37,425 nt of DNA from NCBI GenBank assembly GCA_025934395.1, contig JAICYC010000024.1, positions 1 to 37,425 on the forward strand. Reading direction: 5' to 3'. This DNA comes from Solirubrobacteraceae bacterium (GTDB lineage: Bacteria > Actinomycetota > Thermoleophilia > Solirubrobacterales > Solirubrobacteraceae). Of this stretch, positions 33,719-37,425 are shown piece by piece. Numbering within the stretch: position 1 is the stretch's first letter; every line of letters starts with the position of its first letter. Below the pieces are notes generated by a model, which was not told where the DNA came from, did not search any database, and saw only the letters and a list, made by a program, of their open reading frames with translations. Position numbers and translations under genes: made by a program.

Positions 33719-36072
33719 CGGCCTGCTCCTCGGTGGGCGGTCGAGGGCCGCCGGCTCCGCGCGTGCCTCTTGGCCTTCGGCGCGTAGCGCCTCTTCGCGG
33801 CCGCGACGCAGCGCGCCCGCCGCGCTCGCGGCTTGAGGCGGGCGCATTGCGCCAGCGCCCGCGAAAGTCTCTGCCTGGCGGTGAGCCGCCGGGGAGGCGA
33901 GGTCGGGGAGGCGAGGAGGTTGCCCGACGGTGCCGATCCTTCCGAGGCGAGAGCCGGCAGCGGGAGCTGTCCACCCGCGGGAGGCCGGCATCCGGCCGCT
34001 TCACAACCCGCCACGCCGCGCGGCGCGCCCGCGATCCCGCCACCGACGCGGGCGTCGTAGATGTCGATCAGGTCGTCGGCGTCGTTCGGGGCGAGCGGTT
34101 CACGCGTGGCGATGAACACGTCGTCACCGCTGGGGCTCGCATCCAGGAGCGCCGTTTCGCCGCTCCCGCCGCCCGAGAGCAGGTGGATCGACCCGGCCTC
34201 GTACTCGAACACGTGAGGGTGCCCCGCAACCACTTCCGGGGCGAGCGCGTCGGGCGAGGAGAAGAACACGCGGCTGCCGTCGTCGCTGAGGGTGCGCTGC
34301 TGGTAGAACGCGGTCCCCGCGTAGAACGTCGCCCTCGCGCCGACGAACGCCGACCCCTCGGGCTGCGTGCCCGACGGGTCGCAGGACGCGCACACGAGCC
34401 GCCCGTCGTCGGTGGAGAACTCGTAGACCTCGGCATCCCGCAGACCGGTGGAAGCGTCGCGGTTGTCGAAGCCGGTGAGCGGTTCGACCGAGGTGAACGC
34501 GAGGTGGTGCCCGTCGGGCGTGACGTACGCGTTGAGGTGTTTGGTGAAGCTCGTCCAGTCGGCCACGTCGCTGTGGAAGGTTTCTTCGCTGCCTTCGGCG
34601 TCGCCGGCGATCAGTTCTTCTTCACGTTCGTCCGGGGCGCTCAGCGTCGCGATGAACGTCGTCGTGCTCGAGCCCGGCGCGCCGTGCCAGAGGTAGAGGT
34701 TCGGCCTGCCGCTCACGGCGCCCCGCGCGAGGTCTCCGTCGGCGACGAAATAGACGTACGAGCCGTCCGCCGAGGCGCCCGCCACGCCGAGCACATCGGC
34801 TCCCGAGGAGTCGGACGGGTTGCCGGCGTCGACGGTGAGGTCCGTCAGGCTGCGGGTCGCAAGGTCATAGACGTACAGGTCGTCTCCGGGGTTTTCGCGG
34901 ACCTTGGCGATCCCTTCTTCTTCGAGTTCTTCTTCTTCGAGGAGTTCGAGTTCTTCTTCTTCGAGTTCTTCGGCCGTGCGTTCTTCGGCTCCCACGAACG
35001 AGGCCTTCGTCAACGCCTCTTTGCTCGTGAAGAGCACGAGCGTGCCGTCTTCCGAGGCGGCCCAGAAGCGCGCGGCCGCTGCGTCGCAGATGCCCTGTTC
35101 TGTTTCGCATTCGCCGGGCCGCGCTCCCGGGACGGGCGCCGAGAGCTCCACCGTTTCCCGTCCCGAGATCCGGTCGTAGACCTGCGTGAATCCGTTCTGC
35201 TGCGGCGCGGGGACGCCACCGTCGGCCTTCGCCTGGAAGACGACCCGGCTGCCGTCCGCGGACATTGCCCTGCGCACGTTCTGGCCGAGCTGTTCGCTCA
35301 ACGGCGGAGCACCCCCTCCGGCGCGGGCACCCTTCGCCGGAACCGAGCCGTCGGGCAGGATCCCCACCAGGCTGTCGCCGCCGTCACCCGCTTCGTAGAG
35401 GTTTTCGACTCCGCCTCCGGGCGCGCCGGCGAGGAGGCTGTCGTTGGCCTCGAACAGCACGCGGCGGCCGTCCTCGGACTGGCCGGAGAAGGTCGGAACG
35501 TCTTCGAACTCCCAGCACCCCGAGCACTGCGTGGTTTCGGCCGGAGGCGAGCTGGTGAGGAGCGCCAGCGAGCCGTCGGCTTCCCGCCGGTAGAGGTTGA
35601 GCACGCCGCCTTGCGCGCCCGGGGTGAGGGCGCCGTAGACGCGCAGCACCGCGCTGTTGAGGTCCGGCGAGAAGTCGAACTGCTGGATGCCCGTGCCCGT
35701 CGCACCTGCGGGGGGGGTCGGGCCGGACCAGGGCTCCACGCGCCAGCCCGATGGTTCCCGCTGGGCGACGTAGGCGTCGTGCACCCCGTTGCTCGCGGTC
35801 CCTTCGATCGCCGAGGTGAGCGTCTGGTAGGCGAACCTGCACGGTTCACCGGCAGCGCATGCGCTGCTCGTCGCGGGCAGGATCGGGTCCATCGGGGTTG
35901 CGTCCATCCCCGCCTTGTCAACGGGCGAGACCAGCTCGAAGGCGCGGCAGTCCGGGAGGTGTGAGGACTGCCCGCCACGAAGCGCTTCGTTCGCGCATGC
36001 TGCATGTGCCGATCGCGGTACGAGCAGACACGCCGCGAGCACAACGATCGCGGCGACTCCGCCGATCCGCAT
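33715..36072 (-). CDS. Exported PD40/TolB-like beta-propeller protein with Glu-rich insert and basic two-Cys tail
   Basis: 785 residues from the ATG at 36072, chosen because GAGGG lies 7 nt upstream and the start gives a clean signal peptide ending at SAHA; a GTG at 36090 is an alternative. After CANEALR and LPDCRAFELVSPVDK come seven or so PD40-type strands: SEDGRRVLFEANDSL, SADGSRVVFQAKADG, SEDGTLVLFTSKEAL, SADGSYVYFVADGDL, TPDGHHLAFTSVEPL, SDDGSRVFFSSPDAL and SPSGDDVFIATREPL, consistent with a propeller. Around residues 360-390 a Glu/Leu-only insert interrupts the fold. The tail has LSRALAQC, a second Cys 12 residues on, then a run of Arg and Lys. Probably a surface or secreted binding protein. 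Overlaps the next gene by 4 nt. Confidence 0.82.
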   Translation of the reverse strand: MRIGGVAAIVVLAACLLVPRSAHAACANEALRGGQSSHLPDCRAFELVSPVDKAGMDATPMDPILPATSSACAAGEPCRFAYQTLTSAIEGTASNGVHDAYVAQREPSGWRVEPWSGPTPPAGATGTGIQQFDFSPDLNSAVLRVYGALTPGAQGGVLNLYRREADGSLALLTSSPPAETTQCSGCWEFEDVPTFSGQSEDGRRVLFEANDSLLAGAPGGGVENLYEAGDGGDSLVGILPDGSVPAKGARAGGGAPPLSEQLGQNVRRAMSADGSRVVFQAKADGGVPAPQQNGFTQVYDRISGRETVELSAPVPGARPGECETEQGICDAAAARFWAASEDGTLVLFTSKEALTKASFVGAEERTAEELEEEELELLEEEELEEEGIAKVRENPGDDLYVYDLATRSLTDLTVDAGNPSDSSGADVLGVAGASADGSYVYFVADGDLARGAVSGRPNLYLWHGAPGSSTTTFIATLSAPDEREEELIAGDAEGSEETFHSDVADWTSFTKHLNAYVTPDGHHLAFTSVEPLTGFDNRDASTGLRDAEVYEFSTDDGRLVCASCDPSGTQPEGSAFVGARATFYAGTAFYQQRTLSDDGSRVFFSSPDALAPEVVAGHPHVFEYEAGSIHLLSGGGSGETALLDASPSGDDVFIATREPLAPNDADDLIDIYDARVGGGIAGAPRGVAGCEAAGCRPPAGGQLPLPALASEGSAPSGNLLASPTSPPRRLTARQRLSRALAQCARLKPRARRARCVAAAKRRYAPKAKRHARSRRPSTAHRGAGR
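34921..34965. repeat. In-frame 24-bp tandem repeat coding a Glu/Leu tract
   Basis: A 21-bp sequence at 34921-34941 recurs exactly at 34945-34965, period 24 bp, within a longer TTC-rich run from about 34914 to 34987. On the minus strand it codes alternating Leu and runs of Glu, every Glu as GAA. The 24-bp period keeps the frame, so copy number could vary by slippage without breaking the gene. Confidence 0.75.
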
Positions 36073-36099
36073 GGATGCGCCCTCAGCCACGTCGGCCTG

Positions 36100-36675
36100 C
36101 TAGCGCCATTCGAGGGTTCCCCCTTCGAGCTTGCTCAGCAGGGTCCCTTCGAGCGTGCCGTTCACGTTTTCGCCTCCGCAGGAGCCACCGCTTCCCCTTG
36201 AGTGGAGGCCTTCGAGCTCGAACGTGTGGTGGATCCCGCCTTCCTCGTTGGCGTAGATCACGGATTTCAGGACCTGTTTGCCAGGGAATTTGATCGTGCA
36301 GCCCGCGCCTTCGGGCGTGAACGTGACTTCGTCTTCGAGTTCGCCCGTGCCGTCGGCGTCGAACTTCCAGTGCCAGGCGTTGAACTTGACTTTCACGAAG
36401 CCAAAAAACGCACACTGGCTGTAGGTGATCGCTTCCTTCCGGATTTCGCTTCTCAGTTCGCCTTCCTTGACTTCGCCGTTGCCCACGGCCTTGCTGCACT
36501 CGAACGAGCCCGATCCGGTGTTGAAGATCTGGTTGGTGGTCGCGGTGCTCGACGTCTTGCCGGCTTTGCTCGCGGCGAGCTCGCGCGCGGACGCCGGCAT
36601 GGCCGCTGCCGCCCAGATTCCAAGTGCGACGACCATGCTTGTCGCCGCTATGCCGATCCGTCCCATCCTCTCCAT
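36100..36675 (-). CDS. Small secreted protein, paralogue of the 36764-37330 product
   Basis: 191 residues from the ATG at 36675, with GAGGAG 8 nt upstream; the ATG at 36666 is an alternative. A signal peptide ends near PASA. The mature part begins ELAASKAGKTSSTATTNQ and has conserved cysteines (FECSK, YSQCAFFGFVKVK, GAGCTIK, GGSCGG) and the closing EGGTLEWR. It aligns without gaps to the neighbour at about 55-60% identity by eye. No known domain is recognised; predicted all-beta. It lies 27 bp upstream of the propeller gene, probably co-transcribed. Confidence 0.8.
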   Translation of the reverse strand: MERMGRIGIAATSMVVALGIWAAAAMPASARELAASKAGKTSSTATTNQIFNTGSGSFECSKAVGNGEVKEGELRSEIRKEAITYSQCAFFGFVKVKFNAWHWKFDADGTGELEDEVTFTPEGAGCTIKFPGKQVLKSVIYANEEGGIHHTFELEGLHSRGSGGSCGGENVNGTLEGTLLSKLEGGTLEWR

Positions 36676-36763
36676 CTCTCCCGCTCCTCGTAGTGGGGGC
36701 GGCCGCGCTCGCGCGCGACCGCCCGGTACGTCCGCTACCGACGCCGACCAGCCAGCTGTCGGC

Positions 36764-37330
36764 TCATTTCCATTCGATCGTCCCGCCTTCGAGTTCGGTG
36801 AGGGCCGAGCCCGTGTAGGTACCTTCGGTGTTGGTGCCACCGCAGACGCCACCGCTGCCCACGGAGTGAATCCCTTTGACGTTGGACGTCTCGTTGATCT
36901 TGCCCGCTTCGTTCGCGAACGACACGGAGCTCAGAACCTGTTTGCCGGCCACTTTCACCGTGCACCCAGCGCCTTCGGGCGTGATCGTGACTTCGTTTTC
37001 GAGTTCGACCGACCCGTTGGCGTTGAACTTGTATTTCGCCGCCGTGATTTTCACTTTCACGAAACCGAACGCGGTGCAGCCGCTGTACGTCACGGTTTCT
37101 TTGTGGGTTTCGCTTTTCAGTTCGGTTTCTTTGACTTCGCCTTTTCCGGCCAGTTTCGTGCACGTGACGTTGCCGGATCCGGTGTTGAACACCTGGTTGC
37201 TCGTCGCCGAGCTTTTCGTTTTCCCTGCTTTGCTCGCCACGAATTCGTGGGCGGACGCCGACGCCGCAGCGACGACGCTCATACACAGGGCCGCCACAAC
37301 AGCAACGGCGATGAACCTGATCCGTCTCAT
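36764..37330 (-). CDS. Small secreted protein, paralogue of the 36100-36675 product
   Basis: 188 residues, ATG at 37330 with a consensus AGGAGG 9 nt upstream. The signal peptide ends near ASASAHE. The mature protein has VASKAGKTKSSATSNQVF, conserved cysteines (VTCTK, YSGCTAFGFVKVK, GAGCTVK, GGVCGG) and ends EGGTIEWK. Codon use is striking for so GC-rich a genome: 15 of 17 Lys are AAA and 15 of 16 Glu are GAA. First gene of the exported-protein series as far as the window shows. Function unknown; probably an extracellular beta-rich protein with a disulfide-stabilised fold. Confidence 0.82.
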   Translation of the reverse strand: MRRIRFIAVAVVAALCMSVVAAASASAHEFVASKAGKTKSSATSNQVFNTGSGNVTCTKLAGKGEVKETELKSETHKETVTYSGCTAFGFVKVKITAAKYKFNANGSVELENEVTITPEGAGCTVKVAGKQVLSSVSFANEAGKINETSNVKGIHSVGSGGVCGGTNTEGTYTGSALTELEGGTIEWK

Positions 37331-37339
37331 CGTGTTGAT

Positions 37340-37345
37340 CCTCCT
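37340..37345 (-). promoter_or_regulatory. Consensus ribosome binding site AGGAGG
   Basis: On the minus strand AGGAGG sits 9 nt before the ATG at 37330, the strongest Shine-Dalgarno sequence seen in the window. It suggests high translation of the first gene in the exported-protein series. Confidence 0.75.
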
Positions 37346-37425
37346 GGTGGTTGGTGACCGGCTGAGGGCGCCCGTCTTTCAGGGCAGGGACACCCAATAT
37401 CCGGCTCATTCGAACTATCGGAATG

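Noticed and set aside
36073-36090. GTG start six codons upstream for the propeller protein
   Set aside because: Possible, but the ATG at 36072 has a GAGGG at 7 nt and a better signal-peptide start.
36676-36852. N-terminal 59-residue extension of the small secreted protein up to an ATG at 36852
   Set aside because: It overlaps the coding region of the upstream paralogue and would bury the signal peptide; the ATG at 36675 has a ribosome binding site.
37407-37425. Inverted repeat cattc-N9-gaatg at the window edge
   Set aside because: Five-base arms only and cut by the window end; cannot be judged without the flanking sequence.

Overview
The window is a high-GC chromosomal segment, most likely from an actinobacterium of the class Thermoleophilia (Solirubrobacterales or relatives). 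Reasons: strong GC bias at third positions, many GTG starts, a complete 14-subunit complex I operon, and on the right a run of exported protein types that I associate with that lineage (large Cys-rich repeat proteins with basic tails, a PD40-type propeller protein, FN3-like repeats, small secreted paralogues). The taxonomic call is inference, because there is no rRNA here.

Left part (1-19315). A nearly complete M3-family oligoendopeptidase gene (+) converges on the nuo operon, which runs on the minus strand from nuoA (17069) to nuoN (1830) in the order A-B-C-D-E-F-G-H-I-J-K-L-M-N. Almost every junction is an ATGA/GTGA/TTGA overlap or a gap of 0-2 nt. The one exception is nuoD/nuoE, which carries an extra 146-bp segment flanked by a perfect 9-bp direct repeat and containing a 13-bp inverted repeat. 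It looks like a small mobile element that landed on the ATGA overlap, regenerated it on both sides and left an open frame through itself. Divergent from nuoA are a small membrane protein, a c-type cytochrome lipoprotein and serS (+).

Middle (19351-28850). Here lie a sedolisin-like (S53) exported peptidase without most of the usual propeptide (-), a CPA1-type cation/proton antiporter (-), a secreted TIM-barrel glycosidase-like protein (+), two overlapping GT-C-type membrane glycosyltransferase-like genes (-) and a saccharopine dehydrogenase-family oxidoreductase (+).

Right (28867-37330). Five minus-strand genes in close series all encode exported proteins: two paralogous ~190-aa proteins, a PD40/TolB-like propeller protein, a 1093-aa protein with four Cys-paired repeats, and an FN3-repeat protein. 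The propeller and FN3 proteins end in the same kind of basic, two-cysteine tail, and the 1093-aa protein ends in a basic tail. The cluster uses GAA and AAA codons much more than the rest of the window. It is the best candidate for an undescribed cell-surface system; its function cannot be read from the sequence.

No tRNA, rRNA, CRISPR array, insertion-sequence transposase or phage gene was seen. No gene-free stretch exceeds about 190 bp.
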